Below are positions 8,939-16,538 of a stretch of 64,000 bases of DNA, in pieces (the stretch's first letter is position 1; the number at the start of each line of letters is the position of its first letter). The notes beneath the pieces are model-generated. The model was not told where the DNA came from, made no database searches, and saw nothing but the letters and a program-made list of their open reading frames with translations. Both the position numbers and the translations under genes were made by a program. Where the stretch lies: the NCBI GenBank assembly GCA_965212205.1, contig CBDBUX010000019.1, forward strand, positions 329,276 through 393,275, given 5' to 3'. Origin of the DNA: JAHEJJ01 sp965212205 (GTDB lineage Bacteria > Bacteroidota > Bacteroidia > Flavobacteriales > Flavobacteriaceae).

Positions 8939-9061
8939 AATTATAATAGTGGAATTGGGTGACTATTACTTTTAGATTACCTCAACTACTTTTTTTTAGA
9001 AGGCCGAGATATTAACGCTTTGATCGGGAATGTTCTCAATGAAGTTTTACTTAAAACCTGA

Positions 9062-9685
9062 TCAAACATGCAATCCGCATTCCCGGTTCTCGAGTACTTT
9101 GGTTGGATCGAAGTATTTGTGTTCATTCGGGAGAACCTTCTGTTTAAGGTATATATCCAATTGGGTGTCTGTCCAATGAAAAAACGGACTTACCTTGAGC
9201 ATCCCGTCTTTGCTCAAACTCAATATATTTAGGGTGTCCCTATAGGCTGTCTGGCCTTTTCTTAGGTTGGTGAACCAAATATCAGGCTTAAATTCTGCCA
9301 TGGCCCTTTTAAAAGGTTCCAGTTTAACCTGGCGGGTAAATTCGCTATGACGCGGGTCATCTATCTGAGGAATTCCCATAACAGCATCACGATGTGCCGC
9401 CGATTGTAGCGGTACAAATAGTTTGATATTAAGACCCAGCCTCTCGACAAGTTCTTCGGCATGCTGATATGTATTGGGTGTATTATACCCGGTATCGCAC
9501 CAAATCACAGGTATATTGGGCTTCACACTGGTTACTGCAGAAAGGATGACTACCTCATACGGCCGGAAATTGGTTGTTACTACCGGAGCTGATGCATTTT
9601 CTATAGCCCAGGAAATGATCTCCTCTGGCGGAATCCCCCTGAATTGATGATTTAAGCTATTGATTTGTTCTTGGGTAAAAGACAT
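9062..9685 (-). CDS. cysH: phosphoadenylyl-sulfate (PAPS/APS) reductase
   Basis: This 207-residue protein reduces PAPS or APS to sulfite. It shows the PAPS-reductase fold signatures VIWCDTGYNTPNTYQHAEEL, TNLRKGQTAYRD and the C-terminal catalytic ENRECGLHV. The paired-cysteine motifs that bind a 4Fe-4S cluster in APS-type enzymes are missing, which by family knowledge suggests a PAPS-type, cluster-free enzyme. No cysDN, APS kinase or sulfate permease is in the window, so activated sulfate must come from elsewhere. A -7 element lies at 9730-9737, with matching palindromes at 9706-9726 and 9788-9804. The gene stands at the head of the sulfite reductase operon; the 123-base gap to the next gene shows no clear terminator. 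Confidence 0.92.
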   Translation of the reverse strand: MSFTQEQINSLNHQFRGIPPEEIISWAIENASAPVVTTNFRPYEVVILSAVTSVKPNIPVIWCDTGYNTPNTYQHAEELVERLGLNIKLFVPLQSAAHRDAVMGIPQIDDPRHSEFTRQVKLEPFKRAMAEFKPDIWFTNLRKGQTAYRDTLNILSLSKDGMLKVSPFFHWTDTQLDIYLKQKVLPNEHKYFDPTKVLENRECGLHV

Positions 9686-9705
9686 AGCAAATCTATTTTA
9701 AATTA

Positions 9706-9726
9706 ATCCTATAGATTTAATAGGAT
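9706..9726. promoter_or_regulatory. palindromic operator candidate at the cysH transcription start
   Basis: ATCCTAT-N7-ATAGGAT is a perfect 7-base inverted repeat with spacer AGATTTA. It lies just downstream of the cysH -7 box, where a bound protein would block initiation. A second site with the same geometry is 80 bases upstream. The Rrf2 regulator encoded next door is the likely binder; this is inference. Confidence 0.6.
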
Positions 9727-9729
9727 AAT

Positions 9730-9737
9730 CAAATATA
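9730..9737 (-). promoter_or_regulatory. cysH promoter -7 element
   Basis: TATATTTG on the minus strand matches the Bacteroidota -7 consensus TAnnTTTG, 45 bases before the cysH start. No convincing -33 TTG is seen at the usual spacing, as might be expected of an activated or regulated promoter. Confidence 0.55.
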
Positions 9738-9787
9738 GATCAATATTTCAATCCTTGAAGTTAAAAGAATCAAAATATTCATTTTAG

Positions 9788-9804
9788 TCTATAGTTTTAA
9801 TAGA
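9788..9804. promoter_or_regulatory. second palindromic operator candidate upstream of cysH
   Basis: TCTAT-N7-ATAGA has the same spacing as the site at 9706-9726, and its spacer AGTTTTA differs from AGATTTA by one base. The centres of the two sites are 80 bases apart, with the cysH -7 box between them. This arrangement suits a dimeric regulator such as the adjacent Rrf2 protein. Confidence 0.55.
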
Positions 9805-9842
9805 TTACTTGTAATCACCTTTAAAAATTAGAGAATTCTTAA

Positions 9843-10283
9843 CTACGAGCTCTTGGATTTGACAATTTTGGGGTTGGCAATAATATCGGCAAGTGTATTA
9901 TTCCGATATATATCCAAGGCACTATCGCGTACCTTAATCATAAGATTATGTACTGCACATAAATTTTCATCCGGACAGTCATCGCATTTCTCATAGAAGT
10001 TGAGACTTACACAGGGAATCATGGCAATGGGTCCTTCAAGCACACGGATCACACTGGTCATCTGAATTTCAGAAGGATCTTTAATGAGATAGTAACCACC
10101 GCCCTTGCCCTTTTTTGATCCTAAGAAACCGGCTTTTCTGAGACTTAACAGGATGCTCTCAAGAAATTTCTGTGGTATATTCTCCTTTGACGCTATTTCG
10201 GCGATTTGAACCGGCTCGCGCAACTCTTTGGTCGCTAGGAATGCCAGTGCTTTTAACCCGTATTTTGTCTTTTTCGACAGCAT
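9843..10283 (-). CDS. Rrf2 family transcriptional regulator
   Basis: This 146-residue protein has the Rrf2 winged-helix fold. The N-terminal HTH is about residues 1-80, with the family signature KYGLKALAFLA and a wing GSKKGKGGGYYL. Cys91, Cys100, Cys103 and Cys109 sit where IscR/NsrR-type members bind an Fe-S cluster, so it may sense cluster, redox or sulfur status; CymR-type members instead sense cysteine synthesis. It starts 35 bases after the sulfhydrylase gene and so is probably the last gene of the SAM-I-controlled operon. Downstream lie cysH and its paired palindromes, the most obvious target. The target and ligand are inferred. Confidence 0.9.
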   Translation of the reverse strand: MLSKKTKYGLKALAFLATKELREPVQIAEIASKENIPQKFLESILLSLRKAGFLGSKKGKGGGYYLIKDPSEIQMTSVIRVLEGPIAMIPCVSLNFYEKCDDCPDENLCAVHNLMIKVRDSALDIYRNNTLADIIANPKIVKSKSS

Positions 10284-10318
10284 CGTACGAAGATAGTTAA
10301 AATACTGCTATAGGTAAA

Positions 10319-11491
10319 TCAGCATGAGGCTTCCAGGGCCTGCTCTAAGTCGGCTATGATATCATCGACATGCTCAAGTCCTACTGATATGCGTACCATA
10401 CCATCGGTAATCCCGGTTTCAGCCCTTTCAGTTGCACTTAATTTGTTGTGCGTTGTTGAGGCCGGATGCGTAACAATACTTCTGGAATCACCCAGATTTG
10501 CCGACAATGAGAGTGTTTTTATCGAGTTCAGGAAAGACTGGCCTGATGCTAAGCCGCCATTAAGTTCGAAAGCTACCACGCAGCCTCCGGCTTTCATTTG
10601 TTTCTTTGCCAGATTATACTGTGGGTGAGATTTCAAAAATGGATATCTGACCCTCTGTACATTTGGGTGCGCTTCAAGAAATCTGGCCACCTTCAAAGCA
10701 TTTTCACAATGCCGGTCGACTCTTACCGCAAGTGTTTCCAGGCTTTTGGAAAGCAGCCAGGCATTAAATGGTGATAAAGCCGGCCCGGTTATACGGGAAA
10801 AACGGTAGATCTTTTCTATTAATTCCGACGTTCCTACGGTTATCCCGGCTAATACCCTTCCCTGTCCATCGATCAGCTTAGTACCAGAATGGATCACGAG
10901 ATCGGCTCCAAAGCTAATGGGTTGCTGTAAATAGGGTGTGGCGAAGCAATTATCGACCACCAACAAAATATTGTGTTTGCGGGCAATTTGGCCCAGTTTC
11001 TCCAGATCCAAAATATCTACGGCCGGGTTTGTGGGCGATTCAGCATAGATCATTTTGGTCTCAGGCCTGATCAGTGATTCTATATCATCGAGCCTGTCGA
11101 TCCGGAAATAACTGTGACCGATATTCCACCGGGGTAAAAATTTCGTGAATAAACTATGGGTAGACCCAAAAATATTACGCGCCGAGACAACATGATCCCC
11201 GCTTTCCAGCAAGGCAGCAAAAGTTGAAAAAACGGCCGCCATGCCCGATGAAAAAGCAAAGCCATTTTCAGCACCTTCCATTTTACATACTTTCTCGATA
11301 AATTCTGAGGAGTTCGGATTGGAATACCGACTATAAATATTCCGATCCTTTTCTTCCGCAAATGATGCCCTCATATCTTCGGCATCGTCGAAAACGAAAC
11401 TCGAAGTGAGATAGATGGGGCTTGAATGCTCCTGGAACCCGGTTCTTTTTATCTGCGTTCTAATGGCTTCTGTTTCAAATTTCTTTTCCAT
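10319..11491 (-). CDS. metZ: O-succinylhomoserine sulfhydrylase-type PLP enzyme
   Basis: The 390-residue protein is a Cys/Met-metabolism PLP enzyme (cystathionine gamma-synthase fold). The PLP lysine lies in SGTKLIDGQGRVLAG, and DNCFATPYLQQP and ITGPALSPFNAWLLSKSLETL are typical of the MetZ subgroup. MetZ-type enzymes replace the acyl group of an activated homoserine with sulfide to give homocysteine. It lies 28 bases downstream of the MetX-ThrA fusion gene and 35 upstream of the Rrf2 gene. The operon also encodes a longer O-acetylhomoserine sulfhydrylase, so the two may differ in acyl substrate or sulfur donor. A gamma-synthase role with cysteine cannot be excluded. Confidence 0.82.
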   Translation of the reverse strand: MEKKFETEAIRTQIKRTGFQEHSSPIYLTSSFVFDDAEDMRASFAEEKDRNIYSRYSNPNSSEFIEKVCKMEGAENGFAFSSGMAAVFSTFAALLESGDHVVSARNIFGSTHSLFTKFLPRWNIGHSYFRIDRLDDIESLIRPETKMIYAESPTNPAVDILDLEKLGQIARKHNILLVVDNCFATPYLQQPISFGADLVIHSGTKLIDGQGRVLAGITVGTSELIEKIYRFSRITGPALSPFNAWLLSKSLETLAVRVDRHCENALKVARFLEAHPNVQRVRYPFLKSHPQYNLAKKQMKAGGCVVAFELNGGLASGQSFLNSIKTLSLSANLGDSRSIVTHPASTTHNKLSATERAETGITDGMVRISVGLEHVDDIIADLEQALEASC

Positions 11492-11519
11492 TTTTCAGAT
11501 TTTGGGATAGTATTATATT

Positions 11520-14500
11520 TTACAATTTTTCTGCTATCCGCAGCACATCTCCGAAAACACCCCGGGCGGTCACAGCAGCACCGGCACCGGCACCTTGTAT
11601 TACCAATGGTTGTTCGCCATAAGACTCGGTATAGATCTCAATAATAGAATCGGACCCTTTTACCTGTCCCAGCGAGCTGTTCTCTGGTACCGAGACCAGT
11701 TTTACATCCAAAGACCCTTTTTCTTCCTGCAAGTTACCATGGAGTGACCCTATATAGCGTAAAACATGTCCGGGTTCCTGCCGGGCACGGATCTGATTGT
11801 AATAGCGGTCTAATTCGTCGATTCGCTCCATAAACTCTTCCTGTTCCAAATCCTGCAGCGGTTCGGGAATGAGGTTTTGAATCATTATCTCATCAAATTC
11901 ATTATGCAGATCCAGTTCACGCGCCAGAATCAGCAACTTTCGTCCCACATCATTACCCGATAAGTCCTCCCGTGGATCGGGCTCGGTAAATCCCTTCAAC
12001 ATCGCATCCTCAAGAATCGTGGAAAAGACCGAGTCGTTTTCCGAGTATGAGTTAAAAATATAACTGAGTGATCCCGAAAATATCCCTTTTATCCCGGTGA
12101 TGTTCTCACCTGACAAATGCAGAAGTTTAATGGTATCGATCAATGGCAGGCCCGCACCGACATTGGTTTCATAGAGATATTGTTTTTGATGTTTTACAAG
12201 GTCTTCCCTTAGTAACCGGTAATAGTCGAATCCCTGAGTATTCGCAATCTTATTCGATGAGACAAGGTCGAAACCATTTTCGATCAATTCGAAGTATTTG
12301 GCCACCAACGATTCACTCGCCGAGTTATCCACAGCGATAAGGTTTTCCAGGTGATGTTGGCGTGTGAACTGAAAGATTTCTTCCATCGAATAAGCTTTCC
12401 CATTCTGTTCGATCTCCTGCTTCCAATTTTGCCCGATCCCGGTAGGGTTCAGCAAAAGATTACTTGAGTTGGCAAGTGCGAAAATATTCAGTTCGATACC
12501 TTTTCTTTTTTCGATTTTATCAGCGGATGCGAGGATCTGATCGATAAGCGTACTACCTACATTTCCATGGCCAAAAATCGCCAGATTAATCTTTTTATTG
12601 ATTCCAAAAATCTGGCCATGCATAACATTAAGGGCCTTGTGGAGGTCTGTTCTTTTTACTACCAGGCTAACATTTTTTCCAGACATCGTGTTATTAAAAA
12701 GCAAGGGTACGATCTGGTTTTTTATCAAGGCATTATAAGGTTTATGGAAGGTGCTCAAATCCTGCCCCACAATAGATATCACCGAAACCTCCTCCACAAT
12801 ACTGATCGAATTGATATCCCGACTGCGGAAATCGGTCTCGAATTCTTGTTGTAGTGCCAATTTTGCTTTTTTGGCCTTTAGTGCATTTACCACCAGGCCG
12901 ATACCTCTTTCCGAAGAACCCTGGGAAATAATACTGACACTGATGTTGTTCTGGCTCAGGGTCCTAAAGATCCGTGCATCAATGCCCACCTTTCCCAGCA
13001 ACCCCCGACCTTCGAGGTTAATAAGGGCTTCATGCTCTACAACTGACAATGATTTGATCCCTTCAATACTCGATTTTGAACTGATTAAAGTACCACTGTC
13101 ATCGTTATTAAAGGTATTCAGGATCCTTAATGGGATATTCTTTTCTATTAGTGGAATAATCGTTTTAGCGTGAAGTACTGTCGCTCCGAAATTGGCTAAT
13201 TCATTTGCCTCGGCATAAGATAGTTGTGCAATCCTCCGTGCATCGGACACTAAATCAGGGTTGGCGGTATAGATCCCGTTAACATGAGTATAGTTTTGCA
13301 ATTCCGCCGCATCGAGAAAATTGGCCAGTAAAGAGGCGGTGTAATTGCTTCCGTTTCTGCCCAGGGTCGTTGTCTCGTTATCCGAAGTTGAGGCGATAAA
13401 GCCCGTTACCACAGGAATCTCACCGGGTTTCAGAGTGGAAAATTCTTCTATTACCCTTTTCCTTGATAGATCTTCAAGTACTTTAGCATCGCCGTAAGTA
13501 TCGTCGGTTTTGATCAGTCTTCTCGAGTCGAGCAACCTGGCATTCAGCCCAAGACCAATAAGCAATTTAGTCATCAATTTACCGGCGATAATCTCCCCGA
13601 AGGCAAGAACCTGATCCTTAACTTTTGGACTGTAATCGCCAACCATGGCGACCCCTTCGAACAGCCGCACCAGCGCTTCAAATTCGTCGGAAAGATCTAC
13701 ATTCTTATAGGTATGGTTCTGGTAGGCCTCGAAGGCTTCAAAATCTTCCTTATACCCCCTGCCAGTAGCTGCTTTTTCCAATATGGTTTCGAGCTGATCA
13801 GTGGCTTTTTCCCGGGCCGATAAAACCACGACGATATTATCACCCTGATCTACTTTGTGTTTAATGATTTCGAGCACTCTTCCTATACCCTCTCCGTTGG
13901 ATAGTGAACGACCACCAAATTTGAGGATTTTATAAGGTGCTAAATTTGCGTTGGTGTCAAAAACATTTTTGAGCAAATTCTCGAGTTGTTCGAATTCCAT
14001 CAGGAATGCATCATGACCATGCACCGACTGAATCTCACCATAGGTAACATTGGTCTTGGACTGTGCAAGACGCTTAAAGGTATCCTTGTTTTCACCAGCC
14101 GTAAAAAAGAGGTCCGAATTCACCCCAATAATATGAATATTGGTATCGCTGTCTCTCAACTCATCGAATCGATGATTGCCATCTCTGGTTATATCAATGG
14201 TTTTGAGTAACTGATTTGTCAATTTATAGGCCGAAAGTTGAAAGCGTTCCTGTAACTTCTTTCCGTGATGAGTGAGCCAACTTTCCACATTGAAGACCTG
14301 CAGCTTTTCATTTGTGCTGCGTTGGAAACGTTGCTTAAAGGATTCCGGAGTCCTGTAGCATAACATGGCGTGCATACGCGCATCGTGCACAGGTTGCTTT
14401 GAATTCTTTAAGATCTGCTCCTGGATCTGACAATTAGCGATAAGCCAGTCTGTCGATTTCCAATCCGAAGCGATAGGGATCAGATGCTCGATATGGCCCG

Positions 14501-14924
14501 GATATAGTGCAGCCATTTCCCAGGCGATACCTCCTCCAAGCGAGCCGCCTATAGTTGCAAAAACCTTAGTGATCCCTAATTGCTGCAGACCCAGCCAGAA
14601 AATCCTGGCAACATCTCCGGCTACATAATCTTTGTAATGTTCAATCACAAACCCATCGTAACCATTGCCCGGTATATTGAAGGCGACAATAGTATAGGAA
14701 TCTGTATCGATACATTTCCCCTTGCCAATCAGGGCCGACCACCAGCCGTTCTTACCTGCAACGTTAGAGTTTCCTGTTAACGCATGATTCACCACTACTA
14801 TAGGTGCCGTATGGAGCGCCGGACCAAAAAGCTGATAGGTAATCGCTATGGTCTCAGATCGCCCGCTATAGGTTGTAAAGCGAGGTATCTCGAGTTGTTG
14901 CAAAGCCGTTGTAGCCACTTCCAT
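11520..14924 (-). CDS. homoserine O-acyltransferase fused to aspartokinase-homoserine dehydrogenase
   Basis: A 1134-residue trifunctional protein. Residues 1-325 form a MetX-type alpha/beta hydrolase with Ser128 (GGSLGGGIAW), Asp271 (NSDLFF) and His304 (HGHDAFL) as the catalytic triad. From about 331 an aspartokinase begins with YKILKFGG, followed by ACT domains near 640-790. From about 795 a homoserine dehydrogenase begins with NLAIFGHGNVGST, giving a ThrA-like half of about 800 residues. It therefore phosphorylates aspartate, makes homoserine and acylates it, in a protein that commits carbon to methionine. It sits between two sulfhydrylase genes (gaps of 22 and 28 bases). The aspartate semialdehyde dehydrogenase step between the kinase and dehydrogenase is not encoded here. 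Confidence 0.93.
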   Translation of the reverse strand: MEVATTALQQLEIPRFTTYSGRSETIAITYQLFGPALHTAPIVVVNHALTGNSNVAGKNGWWSALIGKGKCIDTDSYTIVAFNIPGNGYDGFVIEHYKDYVAGDVARIFWLGLQQLGITKVFATIGGSLGGGIAWEMAALYPGHIEHLIPIASDWKSTDWLIANCQIQEQILKNSKQPVHDARMHAMLCYRTPESFKQRFQRSTNEKLQVFNVESWLTHHGKKLQERFQLSAYKLTNQLLKTIDITRDGNHRFDELRDSDTNIHIIGVNSDLFFTAGENKDTFKRLAQSKTNVTYGEIQSVHGHDAFLMEFEQLENLLKNVFDTNANLAPYKILKFGGRSLSNGEGIGRVLEIIKHKVDQGDNIVVVLSAREKATDQLETILEKAATGRGYKEDFEAFEAYQNHTYKNVDLSDEFEALVRLFEGVAMVGDYSPKVKDQVLAFGEIIAGKLMTKLLIGLGLNARLLDSRRLIKTDDTYGDAKVLEDLSRKRVIEEFSTLKPGEIPVVTGFIASTSDNETTTLGRNGSNYTASLLANFLDAAELQNYTHVNGIYTANPDLVSDARRIAQLSYAEANELANFGATVLHAKTIIPLIEKNIPLRILNTFNNDDSGTLISSKSSIEGIKSLSVVEHEALINLEGRGLLGKVGIDARIFRTLSQNNISVSIISQGSSERGIGLVVNALKAKKAKLALQQEFETDFRSRDINSISIVEEVSVISIVGQDLSTFHKPYNALIKNQIVPLLFNNTMSGKNVSLVVKRTDLHKALNVMHGQIFGINKKINLAIFGHGNVGSTLIDQILASADKIEKRKGIELNIFALANSSNLLLNPTGIGQNWKQEIEQNGKAYSMEEIFQFTRQHHLENLIAVDNSASESLVAKYFELIENGFDLVSSNKIANTQGFDYYRLLREDLVKHQKQYLYETNVGAGLPLIDTIKLLHLSGENITGIKGIFSGSLSYIFNSYSENDSVFSTILEDAMLKGFTEPDPREDLSGNDVGRKLLILARELDLHNEFDEIMIQNLIPEPLQDLEQEEFMERIDELDRYYNQIRARQEPGHVLRYIGSLHGNLQEEKGSLDVKLVSVPENSSLGQVKGSDSIIEIYTESYGEQPLVIQGAGAGAAVTARGVFGDVLRIAEKL

Positions 14925-14946
14925 GCCAACCTTTTTATTATTTATA

Positions 14947-16239
14947 CTAATTCACTACCCCGAGATCGATCTTTTCGAATACTTGTTGTAAATCGGATTT
15001 AAGGTCTTCGAGGTGCTCCAATCCGACAGAAAGTCTGATAAGATCTTTGGATACTCCGGTTAATTCCTGCTCCTCTTCGCTTAATTGCTGATGGGTAGTA
15101 CTAGCCGGATGAATAATTAGCGATTTTGTATCTCCGATATTGGCCAGGAGCGAAAATATCTCGGTCTCATCGGCGATCTTCTTGGCCGATTCGAATCCTC
15201 CCCTTACTCCAAAGGTTACAATACTACTCTGCCCTTTGGGCAAGTATAATTCGGCCTCTGCATGATATTTACTGGACTTTAAACCCGGGTAATTAACCCA
15301 TGTTACCGCTTCCTGATCTTCGAGCCATTGAGCTAATTGCAATGCATTCTCACTGTGCTTTTTCATACGTATCTCGAGGGTCTCCAGGCCCTGGATAATC
15401 TGGAAAGCATTAAATGGACTCAGGCATGCCCCATGATCCCGAAGCCCTTCGATACGGACTTTAGCTATAAAGGCTGCAGCCCCGAGGGCTTCATGGTAAA
15501 CCAACCCATGATAACCTGGAGACGGTTCGGTAAATTCCGGAAATTTTCCATTTGCCCAATCGAAGGTTCCGGCGTCGATTATTGCGCCTCCGAGTGCTGT
15601 TCCGTTCCCATTGATATATTTTGTAAGGGAATGAATCACAATATTCGCCCCGTGTTCAATAGGGTTAAGCAGGGCCGGAGTGGGAACTGTATTATCTACT
15701 ATAAAGGGTATTTTGGCCGCCTTGGCTTCTGTAGCAATGGCTCTCAGATCGAGCACATCTAATTTGGGATTACCTAAAGATTCCACAAAAATAACCTTCG
15801 TATTTTCCTTAATTGCCCTTCCAAAATTGGCAGGATCAGATGGATCCACAAAAGTTGTGGTTATTCCCAATCGGGGAAGGGTTACATTGAATAAATTATA
15901 GGTTCCACCATATAGACTATTAGAGGATACAATATGATCGCCTGCTTTAAGCAATACCAGCAGAGCCGTATTTAATGCGGCCGTCCCGGAAGCGGTTACA
16001 ACTGCAGCGATACCACCTTCCACGGCCGCCAATCGCTGTTCCAGAATATCATTGGTTGGATTGTTAATCCGGGTATAAATATTCCCGAATTCAGCCAGGG
16101 AGAATAAATTAGCAGCATGCTCAGAATTATTGAAAACATAGGCTGTGCTTTGATAAATAGGAACCGCTCTGGTTCCGCCGTTCAACGAGGTGTCGTGGCC
16201 CGCGTGTAAGGCATCTGTAGAAAATTTGAATTCACTCAT
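14947..16239 (-). CDS. metY: O-acetylhomoserine aminocarboxypropyltransferase (sulfhydrylase)
   Basis: This 430-residue PLP enzyme makes homocysteine from O-acetylhomoserine and sulfide. Its length and start (FSTDALHAGHDTSLNGGTRAVPIYQ) are typical of MetY, and the PLP lysine is in HSLTKYINGNGTALGGAI. It is the first gene of a four-gene operon (metY, the MetX-ThrA fusion, metZ, rrf2). A SAM-I riboswitch lies in its leader, ending 115 bases before the start. A cysteine synthase side activity is common in this family. Confidence 0.93.
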   Translation of the reverse strand: MSEFKFSTDALHAGHDTSLNGGTRAVPIYQSTAYVFNNSEHAANLFSLAEFGNIYTRINNPTNDILEQRLAAVEGGIAAVVTASGTAALNTALLVLLKAGDHIVSSNSLYGGTYNLFNVTLPRLGITTTFVDPSDPANFGRAIKENTKVIFVESLGNPKLDVLDLRAIATEAKAAKIPFIVDNTVPTPALLNPIEHGANIVIHSLTKYINGNGTALGGAIIDAGTFDWANGKFPEFTEPSPGYHGLVYHEALGAAAFIAKVRIEGLRDHGACLSPFNAFQIIQGLETLEIRMKKHSENALQLAQWLEDQEAVTWVNYPGLKSSKYHAEAELYLPKGQSSIVTFGVRGGFESAKKIADETEIFSLLANIGDTKSLIIHPASTTHQQLSEEEQELTGVSKDLIRLSVGLEHLEDLKSDLQQVFEKIDLGVVN

Positions 16240-16353
16240 AACTTTAATTTTTATTTTGATTTGAACATATCAATTCCGCTCCGGCCCTTTTACAGGGTCG
16301 TATTGAAGTGTTAAAAAAGAAAGAGTGAATAATTACCAGATGTAATTGATCAT

Positions 16354-16461
16354 GTTATCTGCCCCGTTTATTTCGGGATAGAATGTAGCACCTTCTTTGA
16401 AAAGAATACAAAGGGTTGCTAAGGCTTCACCGGGTCTATTCCCTCCACCTTTCTTGATAAC
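16354..16461 (-). promoter_or_regulatory. SAM-I (S-box) riboswitch upstream of metY
   Basis: The minus strand reads GUUAUCAAGAAAGGUGGAGG, then GAAGCCUUAGCAACC, then AAGGUGCUACAUUCUAUCCC, and closes with AGAUAAC. The core is nearly identical to the metH switch, differing mostly in the variable P3 loop. A downstream CUUUCUU (plus 16317-16323) can pair with AAGAAAG of the P1 5' strand, and its CUUU with the AAAG just before the metY ATG. This is a weaker version of the layout at metH. Confidence 0.93.
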
Positions 16462-16490
16462 AAAACAGTATTTGCCGGAACTTTAAGGGT

Positions 16491-16498
16491 CAAATATA
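16491..16498 (-). promoter_or_regulatory. metY operon promoter -7 element
   Basis: TATATTTG on the minus strand fits TAnnTTTG and lies 30 bases before the first base of the SAM-I aptamer, a sensible distance for transcription to start just upstream of the switch. Confidence 0.55.
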
Positions 16499-16538
16499 GT
16501 TATGGATTTTCTTAATATCCTACTAATTGAGTAAAAAA

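Noticed and set aside
16270..16310. Intrinsic terminator in the metY leader (CCCT...AGGG)
   Set aside because: The stem is only four bases and no T-run follows. It is too weak to call.
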